From NCBI GenBank assembly GCA_000231825.2, contig JH720308.1, positions 1,101,675-1,165,674 on the forward strand: DNA of 64,000 bases, read 5' to 3'. The notes under the pieces are model-generated. The model worked only from the letters and a program-made list of their open reading frames with translations, did not search any database and was not told where the DNA came from. Numbering within the stretch: the first letter of the stretch is position 1; each line of letters starts with the position of its first letter. Position numbers and translations under genes: made by a program. Shown one piece after another: positions 24,925-35,802 of this stretch. This stretch comes from Tetrahymena elliotti 4EA. Taxonomy: Eukaryota; Ciliophora; Oligohymenophorea; Hymenostomatida; Tetrahymenidae.

Positions 24925-26019
24925 TCAAGATTCTAAGTATTTTTAAAAGGGAAAATTTTAATCAAAATATTATATTCTGATGCATTTCGGTTAATTTTAA
25001 TTATATACTTCAGCTAATTATTCTATATTTTTTTATGTTAGTTCTTTCTTTAAGTTAATTGTTATGTTTGTGTACTTATTTATTTAAGAGAGTATTTAAA
25101 AAGAATTTTTTTTATCCATAGTTATATCTAATCTTATCAGTTTTTGGAAATAACTTAAAGTTTAAGTTAACAGCTCAACTGATCCTTTTGAGAATACTGT
25201 ATTGCTGAAATCTAGATTCAATATTTTGGTTTAAAAGTCTTTAACACAAGCTTGATTAAATCCTATTTTTCGTGGTTAGTTGATTTTCAAACTAACATTT
25301 TCAATTGAGCTGATACTTTATATCATTTCATCATATTTTTAAACATTTATGCTTTTAGTTTGGATTTTTATTTATTTTAAAAACATAAAATAAGGAATTT
25401 ATTAACATATTTAATCAAAAGTTTCTTAATTAATTTTCATTTTGCAAAAGTTTAGCTCAAGAGTTATACAATTTTATAAAATAGGTTAAAAGTTCACCTA
25501 ATTCATATAAACTTGAGTTTTTTTAAAAGTAATTTAGTAATGATTTGCATATTAACTCAATTAAATAGTTGAGTTAAAATAATTAAAATCATAGTAATCG
25601 ATATTAAGTATTTTATAACAAGGTCTAATAACTGAAACTTGTTAAATTTCTAATATTGTGTAATTTTCATTTTCTTCAATTTGTGTAGCTATTTCTTATA
25701 TCTAGCTTAATTATTCTATCTTTTAAAGTAGTTGATATGAGTTTGTTTCTAAAGATAGCATTTATTTTTTTAGCGTAGAAATTTGTTTATTTATTAAATT
25801 TTTTATAAAAGAATCTTTACTGAATGGCTATTTTAATCGTTTATAATAATTATATAGTCTTTTAATTAAGTAGATGCTTTTAATTTACTTTTATTATCTA
25901 TTTATCTAAAAATCTGATATCAACTATTCTTTGAACAATTTTTATGATTTTTATTTTTTAGAAAATTCATGTTTGTTTATAGAAAGATATTAAAAGATTT
26001 AGGTAATTAATAGAATCAA
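24925..26019 (-). CDS. Leucine-rich-like protein, 5' exon unresolved
   Basis: An uninterrupted frame runs from just after a TGA at 26020-26022 to the stop at 24925-24927 (364 codons). The only in-frame Met is at 25761 (278 residues to the end), but coding-like sequence such as QLISDFQINRQQKQIKSIYL lies upstream of it, so a first exon further upstream is likely. The first part is a Gln/Lys-rich helix; the second part (after about 25600) has leucine-rich beta-type segments such as ITLELNF, FLKQIKI, IENVSLKI, TKILNLDF and LIRLDIT, spaced 25-30 residues apart. This resembles the 758-residue gene at 18943-21219 and the two may be old duplicates. It could be a gene or a truncated pseudogene; composition favours a gene. 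Function unknown. Confidence 0.55.
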
Positions 26020-26384
26020 TCAAATAAGTAAAGATGAATTTGAGATAAATTTTAACACAAAACTAATAAATTAAAAAAAGAAGAATTAAAATCTATAATA
26101 GTCATTTATTATTAAGAGAAATGAATTATTAATTATTTGAAAACTAATTTGAAAAAATAAAACAAATTTCAATTTAAAAGATTGTTAATTTTCAAGTTTG
26201 CTAAATAAAAAATAATTACTATCGTTTTATGCAAAAAATAAAGAACTAAATGGTATTTGCAGGAGGTAGGTAATTCGTTTAAATAATTGTTGAAATAAGT
26301 AATTATATTGAGGTGTTTATTTGTTTTTTTGACTTAATTGATAAATAATAAATAAAAATAATTGAAGATTAGCAATTTCCTCCA
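26020..26384. other. Short intergenic region
   Basis: About 365 AT-rich bases between the presumed 5' end of the leucine-rich gene and the stop of the Q/N-rich gene. It may contain the missing first exon of the former (an ATG at about 26130 on the minus strand begins a short frame), but no intron joining it could be defined. Confidence 0.4.
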
Positions 26385-27437
26385 TCAATTAGCTAAGCTA
26401 GAGTTAGAATGAGGATTGCTATATGCTGATCCATTTTGAGTGGGACCATATATATGCTTATTCAGAGCATTTTGGTTCATAAACTACTATTGCAATTAAT
26501 AAAAGTTTTCATATTTTCTCTTTTGATCTTCGAACTTAGCTATATTCAAATAATCTTGATAATTTTTTGTTTGTATCTCTAGATGATTTATTAATTCTTG
26601 AAGCTATTGATCATTTAAATCTTTAAGAGAATTACTTAATTTACAATCACTATTAGAAACTGTTATTTGTGGAGAAGGTTAGTAGGGAATAGGAGTACTA
26701 GACTGGCTTGGAGGATAGCTATAAGTTTGAGGCATTAAAGTGTAAGGTTAGTTTCCTGCTGCCATAATAACAGGCTATTACTAATAACTATATGTCTTTT
26801 AAATGAGGTCAGGACTTTTAAGAATATTGGTTTAGTTAAAATTTTATTGTTGATTCTACATCTAATTATTCATAGGAATAATAATGCTATTTTAGTAATT
26901 TTATTGAATCTGAGAATTAGGAGTTCCAACTCTCAGGATAGTTTGATTATCTTAAACCTTCTATTCGATAACTCTTTTAGAAGAGGTAGAAGAAGGAGCT
27001 GGATTGTTTTGCTAAAAGTTTCCTGCTATTGTATAATAAATATTTTGCTACTCTTATTATTAAGCTCTAGCTCCATTTGAATTTTATAAAAACTAATCCT
27101 ACTGTGTGATAGAGGAATTCGATTATGAGTCAGCCTAATCTATTTAGGATGATGAATTTTTTCCAAACAAGTTAATGTTAGGGAAAGCTTCTTCATCTTG
27201 CTGGTTCTACAAGAAATTACTTTTGATATAATAAATAAAAATTAATAATTGCAGATCTACTAATAATGCTTTTCATACTTGCTATCAGATTTGGTTTTGC
27301 CTTTTTAAGAGAAGCTTTTATCTGGGATGAGCTCGGTGTCCCATTAACCTACATCAATATTAAATGCTTCAGATTCCTAGTTTTCTTTGTTTTAATTAGA
27401 ATCTTAATATTTAATCTAAGGATCTTTTGTTGTTGTC
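26385..27437 (-). CDS. Gln/Asn/Pro/Ser-rich protein of unknown function, 5' end unresolved
   Basis: Exon 27219-26385 ends at TGA (26385-26387) and joins in phase to exon 27437-27279 across a 59-nt intron (27220-27278); about 331 residues are visible. The upstream exon contains an acidic stretch (ESEAFNIDVGQWDTELIPD), then Ser/Lys. The second exon has NLFGKNSS, long Gln/Asn-rich stretches, a Pro/Tyr-rich middle (YSYPPSQSSTPIPYQP) and a C-terminal helix (LQELINHLEIQTKNYQDYL). No folded domain is recognised. The composition is prion-like, typical of RNA-granule or endocytic adaptor proteins, but that is only an inference. A possible further 5' exon would need a 32-nt intron (27438-27469), shorter than any other intron here, so the start is left open. 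The spacing to the upstream gene is very tight. Confidence 0.55.
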
Positions 27438-27533
27438 CTATTTCTTTGATAAAAAAAATATATTTATACCTTGCTTGTTATTAAGTTACTTGTGTTAATT
27501 GTTAAAATTTTATTATAACTTAATAACTGATTG

Positions 27534-28982
27534 TCAATTAAAATAATAATTGAGGCAAATTTTGTTAAGTTCTTTAAAGATTTAAAAATTTTTGAACATA
27601 AGGAAAGATAATTTAACAAATTAATCGATTCTTAAATTAATACTATAAATCAAATTTGAATTAATTTTAAAGTTTGTTGAAATATATTTTTATTTGTTTA
27701 TTTACTATGTTGGCTAATCTTTAGAGGAGGCATCCCACCCTCCTTTTGACTGTGAAGGTGGTTCAGAATCAAAAGAATGTTCTGAAAAATTAGATTTGGA
27801 GTTATCCTTTACATCATCATCATTGTCTTGAGAATTATCATCATCATACCTGCTCTTTGAGTCATTAAATGATTGATCACCATCTTAATCATTCTTTTTT
27901 GGGTCATTTTACGATTTTGTCTTCCTGATATTAACATAGCTGCTTTGTGGATCTTCGAAATCATCTATATGAGTGTAGATAAGGTCTTTAACTTTTGTTA
28001 GCTATTTCTTTTACTCTTGAGCCTGTGTTAAACCAGTACCTTTAATAGTAATAAATTTCTAATCTTTTTTTGAATATTTAGCAGTAATCTGCTCTGAAGA
28101 TTTGGGATCTTTGTAGACGTATAGAGTGCGCAATTCGGATCCTTATTAAACAATAATACGAGCAACATATTTCTCCTAAGTGAATCTATCTTAATTCTTA
28201 TCTTTTCTAACTTTCATAATGCTTAAATCATATTTATATTATTTGGGTGTGATGCGTTAAAAGATTTTATCTAAGGCATCTTGTAATTATTTATACTTCC
28301 TTTTATCGTTTTTAGTAATATCGAAGCCATTAACTTCCATGTGAGGGGAATTATCCCTCTTAATATGATTAAATCCAAAAAATATAATACCTCCATTATA
28401 ATTAATATAAGATAAAATAATATTACGAAGATCTTAATAAATTGTACTGTTTTCGTCTTCAAGCTTTAAAATTAAATTACTATCAAGTCCATTAATCTAT
28501 TAACAATTATAAATTTTAAAAAACTACTTATCAAAATAATAATATCTTTTTGTTTATTCATTCAAACGCTCACGGAATTAGTTAAATTTATCAGTAGGAG
28601 TTATCTACATTTAATTAATATTGTCATCAGATTTGTTATGTACAGAATTTGTATCGTTTATTTAATTACTTTAATTTGTGTTTATGCTATTTTCGCTCAT
28701 CTTCTTCTTTTCGGTAGTTAAGCCATCTCCCTATTTTTCACTTCCTTTGTCGTCTTAGGTTGAGATTGAGTCCTAGATTGTATTTGAACTCTTTGAAATT
28801 TTATTTAAAGCAGCTACATTTTTATTAGTTAGACTACTTCCTACAACTTCTTTTATGCTTGTTGTAAGCACACTATTTTCCTTATCGTTTTACTTCTTTT
28901 AACTAACCACGCACCAACCATCATTTTGACTGGATTGTACATTGGTAGTTTCCTATTTTTTTTGTTTAGTTTTTTCGCTCAT
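27534..28982 (-). CDS. Schlafen/AlbA_2-domain-like protein (up to 482 aa)
   Basis: ATG at 28982; the only in-frame stop is TGA at 27534-27536. Residues 1-150 are polar and charged. Residues 160-315 resemble the Schlafen AlbA_2 nucleic-acid-binding fold: an acidic/hydrophobic start (LDSNLILKLED), then a helix and SYINYNGGIIFFGFN, which corresponds to the family's AFANT.GG.I.IG core. Next come VNGFDITKND, an ITPKQY turn, and RIIVQQG followed by a KFITIKG strand. Residues 350-425 are Asp/Ser-rich and disordered, ending with a Gly-Gly-Trp segment. The family binds DNA or RNA and occurs in transcription regulators, nucleases and AAA proteins; no AAA or nuclease part is seen here. Beyond about codon 425 the reading becomes AT-rich and noise-like, so the true 3' end may be spliced near 27715. 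Confidence 0.65.
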
Positions 28983-30254
28983 CTTAATAACTATAATGTT
29001 TTCTCTTAAATACTTTCAGTTTGTTTTTTAAAAAGTAATTAGGTATCAATTTTTATTTAATTATTATTACTTATTATCAAATAATAATTCAAGAAATTAT
29101 AAAAATCAAATGAAATTCTTGAAGTCTTATCTTCTTTATTTTCCAATCATTACTCATTTTTAAAGGCAAATTTTATAGCTAAAACATCTTTTACCCATCT
29201 TCTTTCTACTAATAACTGCACTGCACTCATTATGTTTTATTTGTTATTTCATTTCTAATTGTAAAACAGCTTTAAACTACTCAGGTATTTACAAAATTTA
29301 TCCTTATCTCTCCTTATCTTCTTGCATCTCTTTAATTTTCATTTTGTTTTATTAAAAATAAATCTAATGAATCTATTTATAAAAAAAAAACAATTTTAAT
29401 AGAATAATGTCCCATTGTATTAAAATGTATTTATACTATTTTTAGTATAATTTTTCTTTTTTTCTCTTAAAAATTTAGCATAATCATAGAAGGTATAAAA
29501 GCATTAGAAATTTATTTTTAACTTGAAAATTTCAAAATAAAAAGAATTAACTTGCATTTATTTTGAATATAAACAAATAATATCTACTAATCAATATAAA
29601 TCAATACAAACAATAGTTTATCAATATCTATTAATTATGACATTTTAAATTTAATTTATTTACTTTTTACTAATAATTAATTAAGCAATAATAACCTTTA
29701 ATTGACCGAGAAAATATTGTAAAATATTCATTAGAAACTTTATTAAAGAAACAATTAGTCTTAAAATAGAAATATTATTTATGAAAGAAAATTAATTGTT
29801 ATTTATTATTAAGTAATACTACTGTTTGGAATAAGAGTAAATTAAATAACTACAAACAATGATTAACTAATTTATTAAACAAAATATTTTTCTAAGCTAT
29901 AAAAGAAAATGATTGGTTTAGATAGATAGATAAATAGATTTTTAATTTTTATACATATACTTAAGAAAATGGTTAATAATTTTTTTTAATTAAATTATTG
30001 GTTGTAGAAAGTTAATTTCTTATTTTGGTTGATTGATAAATATCAATAAACTAGAGTTACTTTTCATGAAATTTAGTAATTAAAAACTAACAAATCTTTA
30101 ATAAAAGCAAAAAATTGACTGGTTTCGTAAAAGGCATTGATATAATATCAAGAAAATACAGTCATTATAAATATTCATTTAATACTATAAACAATACAAC
30201 CCAAAATAATCATACAAAAAATAGACAGCATAACATAAACCTTTCTTTTAAAAA
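28983..30254. other. Intergenic region between divergent genes
   Basis: Shared 5' region of two divergent genes, about 1.3 kb. One small open frame (29154-29342) is listed separately. The remainder is AT-rich and holds short direct T/A repeats only; no regulatory motif could be identified. Confidence 0.5.
29154..29342 (-). CDS. Possible small basic protein (62 aa)
   Basis: Single-exon frame with ATG at 29342 and TGA at 29154-29156. The composition is protein-like: a charged Gln-rich helix (MKIKEMQEDKERQGQILQIP) followed by a Cys-containing basic end (SRKKMGKRCFSYKICLQK). The local sequence has clearly more C and G than its surroundings, which ends near both limits of the frame. No family is recognised. 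It could equally be an exon of a longer gene or a chance frame; there is no neighbour evidence. Confidence 0.35.
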
Positions 30255-33140
30255 ATGAAAATTAGAAGAAGCATCTAAGAAGACCATTTAGTGAACATGG
30301 AACTTGACCAAAAGTGTAATTTTAAATTTGTTAAATATTGTAGTTAATTGTTTTAATTTTTGTATAATTTAGTAGCACCTAATGAAGATAAAAATAACTT
30401 AAAGAAAAGTGATATTTAAAACTATTTTAGTGATAGAGAAATCTAATAATCTTAATACAATCTTTCATAAAATATTGTTCCTATGAACAAGCTAAATCCA
30501 ATTTCTAGTTTACTGTTTGATTAAAATGGACCAAAGCTTAAATAGAATTAATTACCTTTTACAGATAGAGAAGATCGTTCATAGCAATATGGCTCTTTAA
30601 AAAACACCCTAAAAGGAAACGATGAAGAAGATGAAGGAGGAAATGTGGGCACTGGTAGTATTTTAAATAAAAAAAGCAACTAAAATAATGCTTAGAAAAG
30701 TAATTTATTTTACATTTAAAAAACGATTACTCATTTTTAAAAAGTTATTACATTTCTTAATCTAATTACAACTATTGAATAAAAAGCTATACTAACTTTT
30801 TAGAAGAAATCTCCAATATAATCTTAAATTACTAGCTATACTCACATTTAAGCTGGAGATATTTAATTAAATAGTGATATTGAGAATATCAAATCCTTGA
30901 ATAACATTATACCTAACTTTTCGATACAAGAATAGTATTATAACTTAAAGATACCTTTAGTAAGTAATAATAATGGCTCATAGTTTAAGTAGAAAAGTTT
31001 TTAACATTTTAAAAATTCTACTAGTGACATGTTCAGTTCTCAAACAACAAAATCCTATTAAAATTTATTGCATAGTCCTGACATTTAAGAAAGGAAACAG
31101 AATCATTAACACTCACATCAAAAGTTTTTTCACATAAAATAATAATCTCAGGATTAAGGATTTTATAAAAATTATTCATCAGTTAAGTTATCTGCTTAAA
31201 ATTTAGATGGATACTCTGGTAATGCTTAACTAATAAACAATTAAATTAAAAAACGTTAAGATTACAGGTCTATTAATGACAAAAAAGAAGAAAAAGTAAT
31301 TTGCGCTTTATTTTAAATCAAAAAAATAACTTTTTTTTATAGTTGAACATCTTAGTTATCCTTAATCAAATAAATGCTCTGTATGAGAAGGAAGGAAAGA
31401 TTTCATACAATTTGTGTATTTTAGTTCAAAAACTAATTAGTAAACTTTCAAAGTAACTCTTAGAATCATAATTTAACATTTAAGTAATTTAAATTAAATT
31501 AAATAAATAGATAAGATAATATGTATGGTGATCAAATGAAGTTATTTTTTGACATCATTTAATAAATGATAATATGTGAAGATGAAACTGTTATTAATAG
31601 GATAAAATAATCAAAACTTCTCAAAAAAAAGAGTAAAAATTTTAATTTAATTTTTGGTTGTTTATTATTCTTTAATTAAAGAGATATCAATAAGTAGCAT
31701 CCCTGCTTATTTTCAATGTGTGCAAATACTTTCTGAAGAAATAGATCATATCGCTACTCATTATGAGCAAGTCATATAATAAATTAAAGAAGAAAAAGAT
31801 AAAATCATAGAAGAAAACTTTAGTCTGAGAGATAAAATTCAAGTTTCACAAACAGAATTTGTCAAAAATGCTTAAAATATAGAGAAAAACTATCAAAATA
31901 AACTGAATGAGTCTCGTAAAAAAGTAAAATTTTTTAAATAACAATTTTAAATTATTTACAAAAAATTGTTGAAAAATAGATTGAGCAACAAATATCTGAG
32001 CAAGAGGAGTATATTAAAGAAGTTAATGGGCTTAAAGAATAAATAAGGTAAGCTAAGCAAGAAACTGAAAAACAATTGAGAAACAACAATAATCTGAATT
32101 ACATTTTGCAACAAAACTAACAAAAAATAAATGAATTAAATGAATTAATAAATTCTCATCAAACTTAATTACAATAAAAAGACCAGGAAATTGTTAATTG
32201 CAATTATTAATTTGAACAACATTAAAGCATATTAGGTTAGTTCACACCAAGACCTAAATTTGATGCCTTTTTTAATGTAATTTTGTTTCTTCTTCTTAAT
32301 AATTTATAATTTTTTTAACACTCTTATCAATTTATATTTTAGATGTTTGAATAAGTTTCTGATTTTTCAATCTCATTTGCTCTTGATCAAAAAGGACTAA
32401 GCACTTAAGATAAAATAGATTATATTTAGTATATGGTTTAAGAAAAAATAGTAAATAACCAGCTAGTTAAAGATGATGATAAAAAAAAATCCTAAGCAAA
32501 GATAAAGTAGCTTAGTAGTAAAGCCAAATAAAAAGCTTCGATTATAAAAGATAACTAAAATACTCCTCCAAAATCAAGAAATCCTAATAGAAAACCCTCA
32601 AATCTTAAATAATCAAACAGTATCAATATATCATCAAACAACAGTAGTCAAGCTAATATAAAAAATTTGAAAGAAATATTCATTAAAGCAGTAAAAGAAG
32701 TCTAAAAGAGATTAAAATTAAAAAAATAATAAATTAAATAAGGTATCCCTGGTTCCGAATATTAAGATATTTTATCTTCCCCTTCTTCTAATTCAAACAG
32801 CATAAGCAATATGTATTTAAGTAACAGAGCTGAGTAAAAATTAAGTAATTTTAGTAAAAGTATGAGATAAATCACAAGAAAAGTATCAAATGGTCTATAA
32901 ATTCAAAGATCAAACTCTAGAGCTACTCTTTAAAGCATGGATTCTTTAGATGCTTTAGGGAGGGATAGTAAACTTAAGAGATCAGAAAATCTGTCATAAC
33001 CTAGCATATTTGATCAAATATCTAATATAGGTTATGATGAATAATAGCTTACTTAATCTAATTTTAAGAGAGGTAATAAAGGTAGATCTTCAACAATAGT
33101 CTAAAAAAAAAGGACAACTATTATTGAAGAAAATAGATGA
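30255..33140 (+). CDS. Long coiled-coil protein, ciliate (821 aa, 8 exons)
   Basis: Exons 30255-30315, 30373-30699, 30787-31295, 31343-31452, 31511-31632, 31682-31923, 31980-32276 and 32343-33140; total 822 codons. The N-terminal 300 residues are polar and Gln/Asn/Ser-rich. Residues 300-400 are a compact helical region (LNQINALYEKEGKISYNLCI ... YGDQMKLFFDIIQQMIICED). A coiled coil of about 150 residues follows, rich in Glu, Gln and Lys, and then a Ser/Lys/Asn-rich tail with basic patches. The compact helical region plus coiled coil loosely recalls cytoskeletal or ciliary proteins, but I cannot assign a family. Intron lengths are 47-87 nt, normal for this window. The first exon has one clear ATG. 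Confidence 0.78.
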
Positions 33141-34060
33141 TTGATCATTCATTTTATAAAAAATTATAAAAATATATGCATTTATTTCTACTGTATTACT
33201 AATTCATTTAATTATTATTATATTAATTTTAATTATCAAACCTTAAAAAAATGTTGATATTGGTGTTTGAACTTCTAAAATATTTGTCAGATCTACCCTT
33301 ATATTTCAAAAAATATTTTATTTCTTCAAAACTTTATTTTTAATTTATTTTTCTCATTCTAATTAATTATTAAACTTTATAAATTTGAATATACTTTAAA
33401 AAAATAATCAAAAGAAATTAAATTAAAATAAATGACAAAAGTTGAATATTCATTTTAATGAAACCCATTTTTATTTAAGAATCACAAAAATAAGTATTTG
33501 GTAAAAATTACAAAAATTAATTGAGTAATAATAAATAGCAACTTATTTGGTAACAAACTATTAATACTTTAAATTAAGACTGCTAAAAATGATACTAATA
33601 TGGCTTTATTTATTATCCATTTTCAAAAAAAAACTAACTCTAAATTCAATTTCTGTTTTTCATCAAACATATTAATTTATAAAGAATTTAACTTTCTTCT
33701 TTTTTTCTAAATAAAATTGATTAAAGATTATTGAACATTAAATCAATAAAACAATAAAAGATAATTTAAATAAAATCATTATATTTTTGTGGATAATAGA
33801 TTAATTTAACAAGAATTTATTACAAAGAATGAACAACATATTGTTTATTTGAAACGAAGCATCACTGAATTTAGTAAGATTAATAAAATAACATTTAAAA
33901 AGATATTAAAAATAATAAAAATAAATTATCAGATTGTATTGAGAAGAGATATTGATTTGTCAGAAAATTCCTTATACAACAATAAAAAATAAAAGGAACA
34001 TATATAGATATAATTAATTAGCTTATTATGATCTAATTTAATATAAAATTTTCATTTTTT
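33141..34060. other. Intergenic region, convergent 3' ends
   Basis: About 0.9 kb between convergent genes. AT-rich, with short TTAAAATAAA-like repeats; nothing else is visible. Confidence 0.6.
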
Positions 34061-34963
34061 TCAAATCATATTCATTTTTGATTATTTAAAGGCTGATTTA
34101 TGTTCACTTACATTTGAAATTATTCTGTTTGCAGCTGCTAAAGCACTCAAGAAAGAGATAATGTTAGCATCTGAGAAATGTTCTAACATCTTTTCATCTA
34201 AAGATTCATGGTATTGTTGAGGGAAAGAACTCAAAATTTAATTTAATTCAAGTAATAAGGAAGGATTTTATGCAACTGCAGGTGAGTCAAGAAGCTTGAT
34301 GATACCTTCTATTCTTTCAGAAAATCTCTTAACTGCATTAACTGTATTTTTAAGATTTTCAGCAAAAACTGATTTAGCAGAACTGGAATAACTCTTAGAA
34401 GCACTTTCAATTGTAATTGTGTCTGCTTTACTGGCAAGAATGTCATAGTTTAACTCAACAAAGCTTTCTTGAGTATGCTGTTTGTGTTAATCTCCTGCTA
34501 CAACTTACTCATATTTTACTTCAAAAAGCTTAACTGGTAAATCAGTTTAACCTTTCATATTTGTGACTGTATCCATAATTAAATAAATAGGGTTAGATTG
34601 TACATTTTCGCTAATTAAATTTTAGAATTTCATATCATTAGGATATGGATTTTGTCCAACACCTGCAGAATACCATCCCAAAAATTCATAATCCTTGAAA
34701 AGATTTTCCTTAAGATCTTACTTAAATAAATCAACTCTTGATTTGATAAAATTAAAGTCAATAGATTGAATCTAAAGATTGCTTTAATTGATCTCATATT
34801 TGAATTCAATAGTTTGCAAAATCTTAACTTTGCGACCATCAACTAAACCAAGAAGACCACCAAGGACACGAATCTTTGGGTTGTTTTTTTCTACTTTTTC
34901 ACGAGTATAGTGGTCACTGATATTTAATAATACAGCTGGGACGAAATCTACTTTATCAGTCAT
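34061..34963 (-). CDS. COP9 signalosome subunit 6-like MPN protein (300 aa)
   Basis: Intronless, ATG at 34963 to TGA at 34061-34063. The N-terminal half is an MPN domain: VLLNISDHYTREK, then RVLGGLLGLVDGRKVKI and an IEFKYE strand, then FLGWYSAGVGQNPYPNDMK, then a long central helix. The metal-binding JAMM residues (HxH and the following Ser/Asp) are absent, as expected of the inactive MPN subunits CSN6, Rpn8 and eIF3f. The pattern HYTR at the start and the GWYSAG context fit CSN6 best. The C-terminal half is helical, ending in SALAAANRII. CSN6 pairs with CSN5 in the signalosome that removes Nedd8 from cullins. eIF3f or Rpn8 are the alternatives and would need a profile search. Confidence 0.75.
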
Positions 34964-35802
34964 TCTTACTTATCCTAATATTATTTATTAATTTATTTTT
35001 TATGTATCCTTTTCAATAAAATATCTTATTGATTTTATCAATATTAAAATTTTGTTTATCTATTTGGTCGCTAAGCTTTCCTTTTCTCTTCTTTTAAAAC
35101 CTAATAGAGGATTTTAACAAAATAAGTCCCTGCTACCTATTCTTAAGAAATTCAATAAAAATAATTGTACTTTTTTTTATCTAAGATTTCGTGTATATAG
35201 ATAGTTCATTCACACATTCTACTTTCAAAACTATCGAACTATGCTTCTGTTCTTCGATAATACTTCTTTATATGCATATTCTACAATCATCACTTCCTTT
35301 CTATATTTTTTACAAATCTTTTTATTAAAAAAAAAATAATCTCAAAATAAAATGTTTCTCATCTCTTCCAAAAATAAACGAAAATTAAAAATATACCAAA
35401 TAAAAACTAAATTTAAAAAGTTAAAACCATCTAAAAAAATCAAATTCTTAAACTGAGTATTTTTTATTAAATAAAAATATTCTTTATAAAATTTCTTAAC
35501 AAGCTTAATATTTTTTAATCATAAACGAATGATCTTTTCATTTAAATAGTAAAATCTTCTTCGACAAATAAAACAGTAACAAAAATTAAAGATTTTTTAT
35601 TTGCCTTTGAATAAAAAATCTTCAAAAAACAGAAATTTGATAAAATAAAAAATAATGATTAAAAAAGAGATTTTTATTTTTTTAAAAATTAAAGGAAAAT
35701 ATTTTAAATCTAACCAAAAAATCAATTTTTACAATTAAAAAACAAAAAAATAAATATATTTATATTTAATTTTAATTAAAAATTTTAGACTTTAAATATC
35801 AT
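34964..35802. other. Intergenic region
   Basis: About 840 bases between the start of the CSN6-like gene and the stop of the PAS/membrane gene. The part at 35060-35300 has more C and G but no open frame of interest; it may be promoter and 5' UTR of the CSN6-like gene. Confidence 0.5.
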
